37,928 nucleotides of DNA from CBFDBT01 sp965603115 (GTDB lineage: Bacteria > Pseudomonadota > Alphaproteobacteria > Sphingomonadales > Kordiimonadaceae). A program made the translations under genes and the position numbers. Location: contig CBFDBT010000004.1 in the NCBI GenBank assembly GCA_965603115.1, positions 1 to 37,928 on the forward strand. Reading direction: 5' to 3'. This document shows positions 16,097 to 24,602 of this stretch, in pieces. The notes beneath the pieces are model-generated. The model was not told the DNA's origin. It ran no database searches and saw nothing but the letters and a program-made list of their open reading frames with translations. Position 1 is the stretch's first letter; each line of letters begins with the position of its first letter.

Positions 16097-16945
16097 ATGT
16101 TGAAAAGATCAAGAATTTTATCAATCCTTTGTGTAGCAACGCTGATGACGGGTTCGGTCACCATGCAAGTGATGGCACAAGAGGCAGTAAGTGCTGAAAA
16201 ACGTATTGAGCGTGTTGAAAAACAATTGCGCGCGGTCCAGCGTAAGGTGTTTGGAAGTGGAGATTTGCCTGCTGATACGCAATCAGATCAGGCCGCGCCC
16301 AGCTCTGTATCAGGTAGAAAACTTGTGGCTGATATGTCCGTTAAAATTAGCGCGATTGAACGCCAGATGCGTGAAATTACAGGACGAATTGAAGCCATCG
16401 AGTATGCCCAAGAGCAATTCACAAAAAAGCTCGAATTTTTAACAAAAGATACATCTATTCGGTTTGAGGAGATGCGCACAACAGCTGCAGTGCCACCTAC
16501 ATCCCCAAGTGTTGATGTTAAGAAGGAACCTGTGAAAACTCCCGAAATGACTGTGCCAGAAGGTAGTGTCGCTAGTCAGTTTGAATGGGCCTTTGGCTAT
16601 GTCGCTAAAAATGATCTGAAAAATGGTGAAAAGGCACTAAAACTTTTCCTGAAAGCTAATCCGACAGGTGACCTTTCAGCCAATGCTCATTTTTGGCTTG
16701 GGCGGGTACATTTTCAAGAAGGTAGATATGGTAAGGCTGCCGAACAATTTTTAACTGTTTTTGAGGAAAACCCTAAACATAAAAAAGCCCCTGAGGCCCT
16801 TTTAGAACTAGGTAACTCTATGATTAAGCTTGGTGAAAATGCTAGTGCATGTGAGGCTTATCTCGAGTTTCGTAGGGCTTTCCCTGACGCAAAGCCGCGA
16901 TTAAAGTCCCGTGTAGATGCTGACGAGAAGAGAGCTAAATGTTAA
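16097..16945 (+). CDS. cpoB: Cell division coordinator CpoB / tol-pal system protein YbgF
   Basis: Periplasmic partner of the Tol-Pal machine that coordinates outer-membrane constriction with peptidoglycan synthesis. The ATG at 16097 is preceded by GAGGAG at 8 bases; a GTG at 16073 would add eight residues with no site. The 282-residue product has a signal peptide (basic MLKRSR, hydrophobic core, AQEA cleavage), a coiled coil (about 30-115, heptad-like ERVEKQLRAVQRK and IERQMREITGRIEAIE), a Pro/Thr-rich linker, and TPR repeats at the C-terminus (FEWAFGYVAKNDLKNGEKALKLFL, AHFWLGRVHFQEGRYGKAAEQFL, APEALLELGNSM). The order pal-cpoB-tilS is common in alphaproteobacteria. Confidence 0.93.
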   Translation: MLKRSRILSILCVATLMTGSVTMQVMAQEAVSAEKRIERVEKQLRAVQRKVFGSGDLPADTQSDQAAPSSVSGRKLVADMSVKISAIERQMREITGRIEAIEYAQEQFTKKLEFLTKDTSIRFEEMRTTAAVPPTSPSVDVKKEPVKTPEMTVPEGSVASQFEWAFGYVAKNDLKNGEKALKLFLKANPTGDLSANAHFWLGRVHFQEGRYGKAAEQFLTVFEENPKHKKAPEALLELGNSMIKLGENASACEAYLEFRRAFPDAKPRLKSRVDADEKRAKC

Positions 16946-16948
16946 GAT

Positions 16949-18208
16949 TTGGAAAATATTTTGAATCAAAACCCTGTTACAGTTGAAGAGCTTAAGGAAA
17001 AACTGCAGGCTTTAAAGATAGATCTGTCTGCGCCTATTGCTGTTGCAGTTTCTGGTGGAGCTGACAGTTTGGCGCTGGCGCTTTTGATGGGTCAAATCTG
17101 TAAAATTGAAACGGTAACTGTTGATCACGGCCTTAGAGCAGAAGCGGCTGATGAAGCGCGTTTTGTGGGTGATGTTATGGCGCGTCACTCTATTGCCCAT
17201 ACGGTTTTGCGCTGGAAGGGCGATAAACCAACGGCTAATGTTCAGGCTGCGGCTAGAACGGCGCGCTATGAGCTTATTCAAAATTGGTGTGTAGATAAAA
17301 AAATTACTAATCTTGCTTTAGCGCATCATATGGATGATCAGGCAGAGACTTTCCTCATGAGATTGTCGCGTGGGTCTGGTGTTTATGGTCTTGCGTCAAT
17401 GTCGGAGCAAAGTCCGCTTATAGGAGGTTTGGGCAATATTACGGTACTCAGGCCACTTTTGCACATCAACAAAGAGAGATTGAAAGCCACCCTTGTTTCC
17501 ATGAAGCAAGACTGGGTGGAAGACCCGAGTAATGCGGATCTGCAATATGATCGAATAAAAGCCCGTGAGTATCTGGCAAATCCACCATTATTAAATTTGG
17601 ATAGTTTAAAGTTGGCACAAACCGCAGAGCGTATGCAACGAGCAAAAGAAGCGTTAGATCATTATGCTACTGAATTGTTAGCAGCAGCGGTGGTGGTTTA
17701 TCCGGCAGGTTATGCCGACCTTGATGTCAATATATTGCACTGTGCACCCGAGGAAACTGGTTTGCGTGCTTTGGCGCGCCTTGTTCGCCATATCAGCGGA
17801 GGGGCTTATAGTCCTCGCCTTAATAAACTTGAGCGAGCCTATAAGGCGCTTAGCGAGTCTGGCTTTAGTGGACAGACCCTCTCGGGGTGCCAATTTAGTG
17901 TGTTTGGTTCTGCTGTTACAGTTGAGCGCGAATCTGATGCCGTTGATTCATCACCTTTGAGCGGGCAAGGTCTTTGGGATGGGCGCTTTATTATCTCGAA
18001 AAGCGGGCAAGGGCAGGTCAAAAAACTAGGTGAAGATGGGTGGGTGCAGATTAAAGAAATGGATTCGAATCTTAAAAACACTCCCATTGCTTATAATACA
18101 CGCCTGTCACTTCCAGCCTTATGGCACGAGGATAAGGTTATCGCGCAACCGCATTTGGGCTTTGGTGAGGGCTTAAAAGCCCAATTTTCCCCTATTTATG
18201 CCCTTTGA
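16949..18208 (+). CDS. tilS: tRNA(Ile)-lysidine synthase
   Basis: Modifies C34 of the CAU-anticodon tRNA-Ile to lysidine so that it reads AUA; essential in most bacteria. The PP-loop ATP-binding motif SGGADS is at residues 35-40, followed by VDHGLRAEA, AARTARYELI, LALAHHMDDQAETFLMRLSRGSG and RPLL, all family hallmarks. The C-terminal half (to residue 419) is the less conserved tRNA-recognition region. The start must be a non-ATG codon: the frame has a stop at 16943, the first in-frame ATG comes after the PP-loop, and only TTG codons at 16949 or 16961 fit. The start lies three bases after the cpoB stop, which suggests coupling. Confidence 0.93.
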   Translation: MENILNQNPVTVEELKEKLQALKIDLSAPIAVAVSGGADSLALALLMGQICKIETVTVDHGLRAEAADEARFVGDVMARHSIAHTVLRWKGDKPTANVQAAARTARYELIQNWCVDKKITNLALAHHMDDQAETFLMRLSRGSGVYGLASMSEQSPLIGGLGNITVLRPLLHINKERLKATLVSMKQDWVEDPSNADLQYDRIKAREYLANPPLLNLDSLKLAQTAERMQRAKEALDHYATELLAAAVVVYPAGYADLDVNILHCAPEETGLRALARLVRHISGGAYSPRLNKLERAYKALSESGFSGQTLSGCQFSVFGSAVTVERESDAVDSSPLSGQGLWDGRFIISKSGQGQVKKLGEDGWVQIKEMDSNLKNTPIAYNTRLSLPALWHEDKVIAQPHLGFGEGLKAQFSPIYAL

Positions 18209-18386
18209 ATGCAGTTTTTCTATTTATTTTTAGTATCATTATCGATTTGGGCCTTGCATAGTGGACTTTCACCCTTATCTCATAGTAAGAAAAGCTCTCG
18301 GCGAGAGTGGGGTGTGTAAACATCAGGGACTGAAACTATATTTGCCCCAAGATATGGCAGGCCTGTGAATAAAGAAGGAAGCATCC

Positions 18387-20306
18387 GTGAACGGATTTAT
18401 GCGTAATGCATTTGTATGGGTAATCATAATTTTATTATTGATTACACTCTTTAACCTTTTCCAAGGTGGCACTGCCGCGTCTAGCCGTGTGGCTTATAGC
18501 GAGTTTCTCACCAGTGTGGACCAGACGGACGTGACGGAAGTTTCCATTCAAGGAAAAGAAATCATTGGTCTTTATAAAGATGGTAAGAAATTTATCACCT
18601 ATATGCCAGAGGATGCCAATTTAGTCGAAACTCTCGTTGAAAAGGGTGTGAAGATAACCGTTGAGCCAAAAGATGGTGGCTTGGTCTTCTCGACACTTAT
18701 TGCATGGTTGCCAATGTTCCTTGTTATCGCAATCTGGATTTTCTTTATGCGCCAAATGCAGGGTGGCAAGGGCGGCGGTGGCGCAATGGGCTTTGGCAAG
18801 TCTCGTGCGCGGCTCCTTACAGAAGATCAATCCCATGTCACTTTTGCTGATGTCGCTGGTATTGAAGAAGCAAAGGAAGAGCTTGAAGAGATTGTAGATT
18901 ATCTTAAAAATCCAGGAAAATTTCAGCGCTTAGGCGGAAAAATTCCGACAGGCGCCTTGCTTGTTGGTCCTCCGGGTACAGGTAAAACATTACTTGCACG
19001 TTCTGTGGCGGGTGAAGCCAATGTACCGTTTTTTACAATTTCCGGTTCAGATTTTGTTGAAATGTTTGTTGGCGTTGGTGCCTCACGTGTGCGTGATATG
19101 TTTGAGCAAGGTAAAAAGAATGCCCCTTGCATTATATTCATTGATGAAATTGACGCTGTTGGGCGCCATCGTGGCGCTGGACTTGGTGGGGGTAACGATG
19201 AACGCGAACAAACGCTTAACCAACTCCTCGTTGAGATGGATGGTTTTGATGGACACGCTGGAGTTATCATTATTGCGGCGACTAACCGCCCTGACGTGCT
19301 AGACCCTGCGCTGTTGCGCCCCGGTCGTTTTGATCGTCAAGTCGTAGTGCCAAATCCTGATATTGATGGTCGCGAGAAAATTCTTGAAGTTCACATGAAA
19401 AAAGTACCGCTTGCTCCCGATGTTGATAATCGCGTGATAGCACGTGGCACACCGGGTTTCTCTGGTGCTGATTTGGCCAACTTGGTCAATGAAGCGGCTT
19501 TGATGGCTGCGCGCCGCGATAAGAAGCTTGTTTCCATGAGCGAGTTTGAAGAAGCTAAAGACAAGGTTATGATGGGCGCTGAGCGTCGTACTATGGTTAT
19601 GACCGAAGAAGAAAAGAAAAATACGGCCTATCATGAAGCAGGTCACGCATTGGTTGCTACGCATTGCCCAACGTCTGACCCAATTCACAAAGCGACCATC
19701 ATTCCGCGGGGACGCGCTCTGGGAATGGTTATGCGTCTGCCGGAACGGGATGTTTATTCTTATAGTCGTCAGAAAATGCACGATAATCTTACTGTTTCTA
19801 TGGGCGGTCGGGTTGCTGAAGAATTGGTCTTTGGCTATGATGCGGTTACATCCGGTGCATCGGGTGATATTCAATATGCCACAGATCTGGCAGAAAAAAT
19901 GGTCTCGCAGTGGGGTATGTCTGATAAGCTCGGGCCGCTTCAATATAAGGCTAATCAAGAAGAAGTATTTTTGGGCCATTCTGTTGCACAGTCGCAACAT
20001 GTATCTGACAAGACTGCGCAATTGATCGATGAAGAAGTTCGGCGGTTTGTAGACGAGGCTAATGCGCGGGCAACAAAAATTCTCACCGATAACCGTGATG
20101 GCTTAGAAGCTATTGCTCAAGCTTTGCTTGAGTATGAAACTCTCACAGGTGATGAGATTGATGGCCTTTTGGCAGGTAAGCCTATTGAGAAAAAGAAAGA
20201 CAAGCCTGACGATGATAAGCCAAGTGCTGGCGCGACGACGGCCGGTGTGCCCAATACAAGTGCTAGTGATGATGTAGGTGGTGCAGAGCCACAGCCGGAA
20301 GGATAA
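18387..20306 (+). CDS. ftsH: ATP-dependent zinc metalloprotease FtsH
   Basis: Membrane-anchored AAA+ protease that degrades damaged membrane proteins and regulators such as sigma-32. The 639-residue chain has two membrane segments (about 6-22 and 104-123) around a periplasmic domain, Walker A GPPGTGKT at 194-201, Walker B CIIFIDEID, the second region of homology (ATNRPDVLDPALLRPGRFDR), and the zinc site HEAGH at 416-420. The tail is charged and low in complexity (KKKDKPDDDKPSAG). GTG at 18387 is the start, with GAAGGAA six bases upstream. A 178-bp gap after tilS leaves room for its own promoter. It probably shares transcripts with folP and glmM downstream. RpoH, the known substrate in other proteobacteria, is encoded at 32714. 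Confidence 0.97.
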   Translation: MNGFMRNAFVWVIIILLLITLFNLFQGGTAASSRVAYSEFLTSVDQTDVTEVSIQGKEIIGLYKDGKKFITYMPEDANLVETLVEKGVKITVEPKDGGLVFSTLIAWLPMFLVIAIWIFFMRQMQGGKGGGGAMGFGKSRARLLTEDQSHVTFADVAGIEEAKEELEEIVDYLKNPGKFQRLGGKIPTGALLVGPPGTGKTLLARSVAGEANVPFFTISGSDFVEMFVGVGASRVRDMFEQGKKNAPCIIFIDEIDAVGRHRGAGLGGGNDEREQTLNQLLVEMDGFDGHAGVIIIAATNRPDVLDPALLRPGRFDRQVVVPNPDIDGREKILEVHMKKVPLAPDVDNRVIARGTPGFSGADLANLVNEAALMAARRDKKLVSMSEFEEAKDKVMMGAERRTMVMTEEEKKNTAYHEAGHALVATHCPTSDPIHKATIIPRGRALGMVMRLPERDVYSYSRQKMHDNLTVSMGGRVAEELVFGYDAVTSGASGDIQYATDLAEKMVSQWGMSDKLGPLQYKANQEEVFLGHSVAQSQHVSDKTAQLIDEEVRRFVDEANARATKILTDNRDGLEAIAQALLEYETLTGDEIDGLLAGKPIEKKKDKPDDDKPSAGATTAGVPNTSASDDVGGAEPQPEG

Positions 20307-20314
20307 GTCCTTCC

Positions 20315-21451
20315 ATGGTGGCTTGGCAATCACAGCCGGAACAAGCCCGGATATATTTAATCCCCCTAGGGTGTTACGTTGGCCGTGCGTCAAGTGACTC
20401 TGGGGGGCTGTCTTTATCGGGTGGCGGCATAAAGTTTGCCATGGCCCGTATTATCATTGCAGATTTTGGAAAACGTCTTGTTGATGAGATAGTGCCCTTT
20501 GAGGCTCTTGAAGACATCCAAAAACAATTACCAAAAGCACTTGCTGATCATCTTCGGTTCCATATTGCTAATGTAACCAGTAAGCGTGAACCTATGCCGC
20601 TGAATGGCTTGGAACGGCCGCTAATGTTTGACAAGCCCTTGGTGATGGGGGTGTTAAACGTGACGCCCGATAGTTTTTCCGATGGGGGTAAATTTGTCGA
20701 TCTCGACAAGGCTATTTCCCATGCCAGCGCCATGCTGGATGCTGGTGTGGATATTATTGATGTTGGTGGTGAATCTACGCGTCCTGGAGCAACAACTGTT
20801 TGGGAGGGCGAAGAAAAAGAACGTGTTCTACCAGTTGTAGAGGCGCTTCAAGCCCGTAAAATCCCGATTTCTCTTGATAGCCGACATGCCGCTGTAATGG
20901 AGGCGGGTCTAGCGGCTGGCACACATATTATTAATGATGTTAGTGCCTTAACTTATGATGATAGGTCGATGAGTGTGGTCTCGCAATCTACAGCGCCGAT
21001 AATTTTGATGCATTCTAAAGGTGACCCAAAGACGATGCAGGATGCACCATGTTATGATGATGTTGTGTTGGATGTTTTCGATTATCTGGAAGAAAGAATT
21101 GAAGCTTGTGTGGCAGCAGGCATAGACAGGTCACGGATTATAGTGGATCCGGGTATTGGTTTCGGTAAAAGGGTGGTTAAAGATAATTTGGCTTTGATTA
21201 ATAATCTATCTATCTTTCACGCTTTGGGGTGCCCTCTGTTATTGGGCGTCAGTCGAAAGCGGTTCATTGGCGCATTGACGGAAGTTGAAGAAGCACAAGA
21301 CCGAATGGCGGGTTCACTTGCAGCAGGGCTGGCTGGGCTGGCACAAGGTGCGCAAATTTTGAGAGTTCACGATGTTAAAGAGACCCTGCAAGTCGTAAAA
21401 ATTCATCAAGGCCTTAATGATGCCGCATTAATGGATATGCTTTCTTATTGA
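20315..21451 (+). CDS. folP: Dihydropteroate synthase
   Basis: Joins p-aminobenzoate and hydroxymethyl-dihydropterin diphosphate to dihydropteroate; the target of sulfonamides. The TIM-barrel motifs are all present: VMGVLNVTPDSFSDGG, VGGESTRPGA, IINDVSAL, DPGIGFGKRVVKDN and LLLGVSRKRFIG. The protein is 378 residues, about 100 longer at the N-terminus than E. coli FolP. The extension begins ARIYLIPLGCYVGRAS, and I recall similar extensions in alphaproteobacterial homologues, so the ATG at 20315 is kept; a start at the Met at 20441 is the alternative. The gene begins nine bases after the ftsH stop with the GGAAGGA site inside the end of ftsH, indicating coupling. Confidence 0.94.
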   Translation: MVAWQSQPEQARIYLIPLGCYVGRASSDSGGLSLSGGGIKFAMARIIIADFGKRLVDEIVPFEALEDIQKQLPKALADHLRFHIANVTSKREPMPLNGLERPLMFDKPLVMGVLNVTPDSFSDGGKFVDLDKAISHASAMLDAGVDIIDVGGESTRPGATTVWEGEEKERVLPVVEALQARKIPISLDSRHAAVMEAGLAAGTHIINDVSALTYDDRSMSVVSQSTAPIILMHSKGDPKTMQDAPCYDDVVLDVFDYLEERIEACVAAGIDRSRIIVDPGIGFGKRVVKDNLALINNLSIFHALGCPLLLGVSRKRFIGALTEVEEAQDRMAGSLAAGLAGLAQGAQILRVHDVKETLQVVKIHQGLNDAALMDMLSY

Positions 21452-21516
21452 TAATATTACTGTTTTTAGTTTAATTAATAGTATATTATTCATAACGATT
21501 GGGGAGTTTAGGTTTT

Positions 21517-22860
21517 ATGATGAGAAAATATTTTGGTACCGATGGAATTAGAGGCCGTGTAAATCAGGACAAGATGACCCCTGAGATGGCGCTTAGGTTG
21601 GGGCTTGCTGCGGGCAGGTATTTTATACGCGGTCACTCGGGTGATCGTGTTGTTATTGGAAAAGATACACGTAGATCTGGTTATATGTTTGAACAAGCTT
21701 TGACAGCAGGCTTTGTTGCCGCTGGTATGGAAGTTTTTCAAGTTGGGCCAATGCCTACTCCTGCTATTGCTATGTTAACACGTTCCATGCGCGCCGACCT
21801 TGGTGTGATGATATCTGCCTCTCATAATCCACATTATGATAATGGTATTAAATTTTTTGGACCAGACGGATTTAAACTCTCTGACGAGGTTGAACTCGAA
21901 ATTGAAGAACGTATGGATTCAAGCCTTGATAAATATTTACAACCTTCTGAAACACTCGGTAAGGCCAAGCGACTTTTTGATGTTTCTGGTCGCTATATTG
22001 AATTTGCCAAAAGTACTTTCCCTGATGAGATGACGCTAGAGGGTGTTAAAATAGTCATCGATTGCGCCAATGGTGCGGCTTATAAAGTGGCACCAATAGT
22101 ATTGAAGGAACTGGGTGCTGAAGTAATTCCAATGGGTGTATCGCCCGACGGATATAACATTAATGAGGCGTGCGGATCAACCGCTCCAGAGGCTATGTGT
22201 AAGCGCGTGGTTGCAGAGAAAGCCGATATGGGTATCGCGCTAGATGGTGACGCTGACCGTATTATCATGTGTGATGAAAACGGCACTGTCATCGACGGGG
22301 ATCAGATTATGGCGCTTATAGCGCGTAGTTGGAAAGACCGTGGTCTTTTGAAAAGTAACTGTCTCGTATCTACTGTTATGTCTAACCTTGGATTAGAGCG
22401 GTTGCTTGCAAATGATGGTATAGGCCTTTCCCGCACAGCTGTTGGGGACCGATATGTTGTGGAACATATGCGGAAAAATGGCTGCAATGTTGGCGGTGAG
22501 CAGTCCGGGCATATTGTGCTAAGCGACTATATTACCACCGGTGATGGACTGATCGCTGGTCTTCAAGTCTTGGTGGAAGTGATTAGAAAAGAGTGTAAGG
22601 TCTCTGAGGCTTGCGACCAGTTTAAACCTGTACCCCAACTTTTGAAAAATGTTGCTTTTAATGTTGATGATCCCCTCTCTCATGCGCCAGTTAAAGAAGC
22701 GATAGCCGAGGGGGAAGTGCGTCTCAATGGTTCGGGGCGTTTGGTTATTCGCAAGTCTGGCACAGAAGATGTGATGCGGGTCATGGCTGAAGGTGACGAT
22801 GAGCAGCTTGTTACAGAAGTTGTTAATGATATTTGTAAAGTGATCGTCGAAGCTGCCTAA
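21517..22860 (+). CDS. glmM: Phosphoglucosamine mutase
   Basis: Converts glucosamine 6-phosphate to glucosamine 1-phosphate on the way to UDP-GlcNAc for peptidoglycan and lipid A. The 447-residue chain has the N-terminal RKYFGTDGIRG, the catalytic phosphoserine in ISASHNPHYDNG (Ser102, the same number as in E. coli), the metal loop ALDGDADRI, GEQSGHI and the phosphate-binding RKSGTEDVMRVMAEG near the C-terminus. GGGGAG lies ten bases before the ATG at 21517; a second ATG follows immediately. It completes the ftsH-folP-glmM order also found in gammaproteobacteria. Confidence 0.96.
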   Translation: MMRKYFGTDGIRGRVNQDKMTPEMALRLGLAAGRYFIRGHSGDRVVIGKDTRRSGYMFEQALTAGFVAAGMEVFQVGPMPTPAIAMLTRSMRADLGVMISASHNPHYDNGIKFFGPDGFKLSDEVELEIEERMDSSLDKYLQPSETLGKAKRLFDVSGRYIEFAKSTFPDEMTLEGVKIVIDCANGAAYKVAPIVLKELGAEVIPMGVSPDGYNINEACGSTAPEAMCKRVVAEKADMGIALDGDADRIIMCDENGTVIDGDQIMALIARSWKDRGLLKSNCLVSTVMSNLGLERLLANDGIGLSRTAVGDRYVVEHMRKNGCNVGGEQSGHIVLSDYITTGDGLIAGLQVLVEVIRKECKVSEACDQFKPVPQLLKNVAFNVDDPLSHAPVKEAIAEGEVRLNGSGRLVIRKSGTEDVMRVMAEGDDEQLVTEVVNDICKVIVEAA

Positions 22861-22875
22861 AAAGAGTTTTATACG

Positions 22876-23679
22876 ATGCTAAAGTCATCCAACAGTGGAC
22901 GCGTGCTTGTAATCGCCGGATCAGATTCGAGCGGTGGTGCTGGTATTCAGGCCGATATTAAAACTATTACAATGCTCAAAGGTTACGCAGCATCTGCTAT
23001 CACTGCATTAACTGTTCAAAACACTATGGGTGTTTCAGCAATTCACGCCGCCCCAACCGATATTATTGCTGGACAAATTAAAGCTGTGCTCAGTGATATC
23101 GGTGCGGACTGCATTAAGCTTGGCATGCTCTTTTCAACTGAAATTATTAATGTAATAGCGGATACTTTGGATGTGCTCGATTATAAAGGTGCTTTGGTGC
23201 TTGATCCGGTAATGATTGCAACGTCTGGCGACAAACTGATTGACGATGCGGCTATAGAGACTTTGAAATCTCGGCTATTACCTCGAGCCAGTGTCATCAC
23301 GCCTAATGTTCCAGAAGCTGAAGTGTTAAGCGGTATTTCGATAGAAACTGAAGAGGATCTCCTAGAAGCTGGGCATCTGCTGGTTGGTATGGGGGCAAAG
23401 GCTGCTTTGATGAAAGGCGGACATTTAAATAGCGCTGAAGAGATTGTCGATATCCTTGTTCGCGAGGGCCATCAACAAAGTTGGCGTGATAGCCGTATAG
23501 ATAGCAATAATACCCACGGCACGGGTTGTACGCTAGCAAGTGCGGTGGCCACAGGTCTCGCTCAAGGCATGCCTTTGGGCGACGCTGTCGAGCGTGCAAG
23601 AGCATTTGTTAGAGGGTGTCTAATAGCTGCCCCTGATTTTGGAGGGGGTAATGGCCCTATGGGGCACCACCTGCAATGA
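22876..23679 (+). CDS. thiD: Hydroxymethylpyrimidine (phosphate) kinase
   Basis: Phosphorylates HMP and HMP-phosphate for thiamine synthesis or salvage. The 267-residue ribokinase-fold protein shows VLVIAGSDSSGGAGIQADIKT at the N-terminus, AITALTVQNTMGV, DPVMIATSGDKL, VITPNVPEAE and the anion-hole/catalytic region NNTHGTGCTLASAVATGLAQG. It starts 16 bases after glmM and overlaps the next gene by four bases (ATGA at 23676-23679). No other thi gene is nearby and no TPP riboswitch is visible, so it is probably expressed with the glmM operon rather than by thiamine control. Confidence 0.94.
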   Translation: MLKSSNSGRVLVIAGSDSSGGAGIQADIKTITMLKGYAASAITALTVQNTMGVSAIHAAPTDIIAGQIKAVLSDIGADCIKLGMLFSTEIINVIADTLDVLDYKGALVLDPVMIATSGDKLIDDAAIETLKSRLLPRASVITPNVPEAEVLSGISIETEEDLLEAGHLLVGMGAKAALMKGGHLNSAEEIVDILVREGHQQSWRDSRIDSNNTHGTGCTLASAVATGLAQGMPLGDAVERARAFVRGCLIAAPDFGGGNGPMGHHLQ

Positions 23680-24440
23680 AGCTTCACTATAAAATAAAAG
23701 GCGATGGTGAGCCTGTCATTCTGCTCCACGGTCTGTTTGGCTCACTGGATAATCTGGGTATGATTGCCCGGGCGCTTGAGAGCAATTACCGCGTCATTAG
23801 CTTTGATCTGCGCAACCATGGTCGTAGCCCACACGACGAGCATATGAGCTATGACCTACTGGCGAGCGATGTGCTTGCGATGATGGATGAGCTTGAAATT
23901 GCTTCGGCGCATTTTTATGGTCATTCGATGGGCGGCAAAACCGCAATGCAAATAGCTCTTAGCGCGCCTGATAGAGTGAAAAGCCTGATTGTGGGGGATG
24001 TTGCTCCCGTGGACTATAGCCATCATCACGATGTGATACTTAAAGGTATGCGCGCTGTTGAAAAACGCGCGCCGCAGTCACGCGAGGAAGCAGAAAAATT
24101 GCTCGCTACTTTCATTGAAGAACCCGCTGTATTGAGCTTTATTCTCACCAACTTGAGAAGAGGCTCTGACGGGATCTATGTTTGGAGGCTAGGCCTTGAT
24201 GCCATTGAACAAGATTACAGCAATATCGCCAAGGGCATGAACGGCGGACCCTATGAGGGTGATGTTCTTTTTATAAAGGGCGGTACGTCTGATTATATAT
24301 TGTCTGAACATAAGCCTAGAATACTCGAGCTTTTCCCTTCAGCTAAAGTCCGCATCATCGATGGTGCGGGTCATTGGTTTCACGCAGAAAAAACCGATAT
24401 GACCATCCGGATCGTTAAACGTTTCTTGACTCCTTCTTAA
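23676..24440 (+). CDS. Alpha/beta-fold hydrolase, YbfF/ABHD11-like esterase
   Basis: A 254-residue alpha/beta hydrolase. The oxyanion region is LLHGLFGSLDN (residues 17-26), the nucleophile Ser84 is in FYGHSMGGKTA, and the catalytic His lies in GAGHWFHAEK near the C-terminus; the acid is probably in the segment before LSEHKPRIL. The closest relatives I recognise are E. coli YbfF and human ABHD11, acyl esterases of uncertain natural substrate. It overlaps thiD by four bases, so it is translationally coupled to it. The 3' end contains the putative serC promoter. Confidence 0.87.
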   Translation: MKLHYKIKGDGEPVILLHGLFGSLDNLGMIARALESNYRVISFDLRNHGRSPHDEHMSYDLLASDVLAMMDELEIASAHFYGHSMGGKTAMQIALSAPDRVKSLIVGDVAPVDYSHHHDVILKGMRAVEKRAPQSREEAEKLLATFIEEPAVLSFILTNLRRGSDGIYVWRLGLDAIEQDYSNIAKGMNGGPYEGDVLFIKGGTSDYILSEHKPRILELFPSAKVRIIDGAGHWFHAEKTDMTIRIVKRFLTPS

Positions 24441-24453
24441 AAATCCCTATTTT
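24426..24453 (+). promoter_or_regulatory. Candidate promoter for the serC leader and serC-serA
   Basis: TTGACT at 24426-24431, a 16-bp spacer and TATTTT at 24448-24453. The -35 matches five of six consensus bases. It overlaps the stop of the preceding gene, and transcription would begin near 24460, exactly where the structured leader begins, which supports both calls. Confidence 0.5.
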
Positions 24454-24599
24454 CGCCTTTGGAACATCCGCCAACTCGGATGCAGTTGTATGCAAGATCA
24501 ACAATCACCGTCCTCGCTCGCGTCAAAAAACAACGGCACAGGGACAAATATTTGGGTCATGCTCCCCCAACGGAGTGCAATCTATCTGGAAGGATAGCT
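24454..24599 (+). ncRNA. Probable serC leader RNA (Corbino-type alphaproteobacterial motif)
   Basis: The stretch before serC carries a hairpin with stem CATCCG/CGGATG (24465-24470 and 24477-24482, six-base loop CCAACT) and, near the end, a second pairing TGCTCC (24560-24565) with GGAGTGCA (24572-24579, one bulged base), just before the GGAAGGA site of serC. A conserved leader RNA upstream of serC is known from alphaproteobacteria (the serC motif of Corbino and colleagues); position and first hairpin agree with what I recall. Its ligand, if any, is not known. A covariance-model search would settle the match. Confidence 0.6.
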
Positions 24600-24602
24600 A
24601 TG

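Noticed and set aside
19299..20021. 240-codon open frame on the minus strand
   Set aside because: Antisense to the conserved protease part of ftsH; composition rich in Arg, His, Ile and Cys is not protein-like.
24459..24599. N-terminal extension of serC back to 24459
   Set aside because: This part shows RNA hairpins and lies before a strong ribosome-binding site; SerC homologues start at MNKPAQKP-like sequence.
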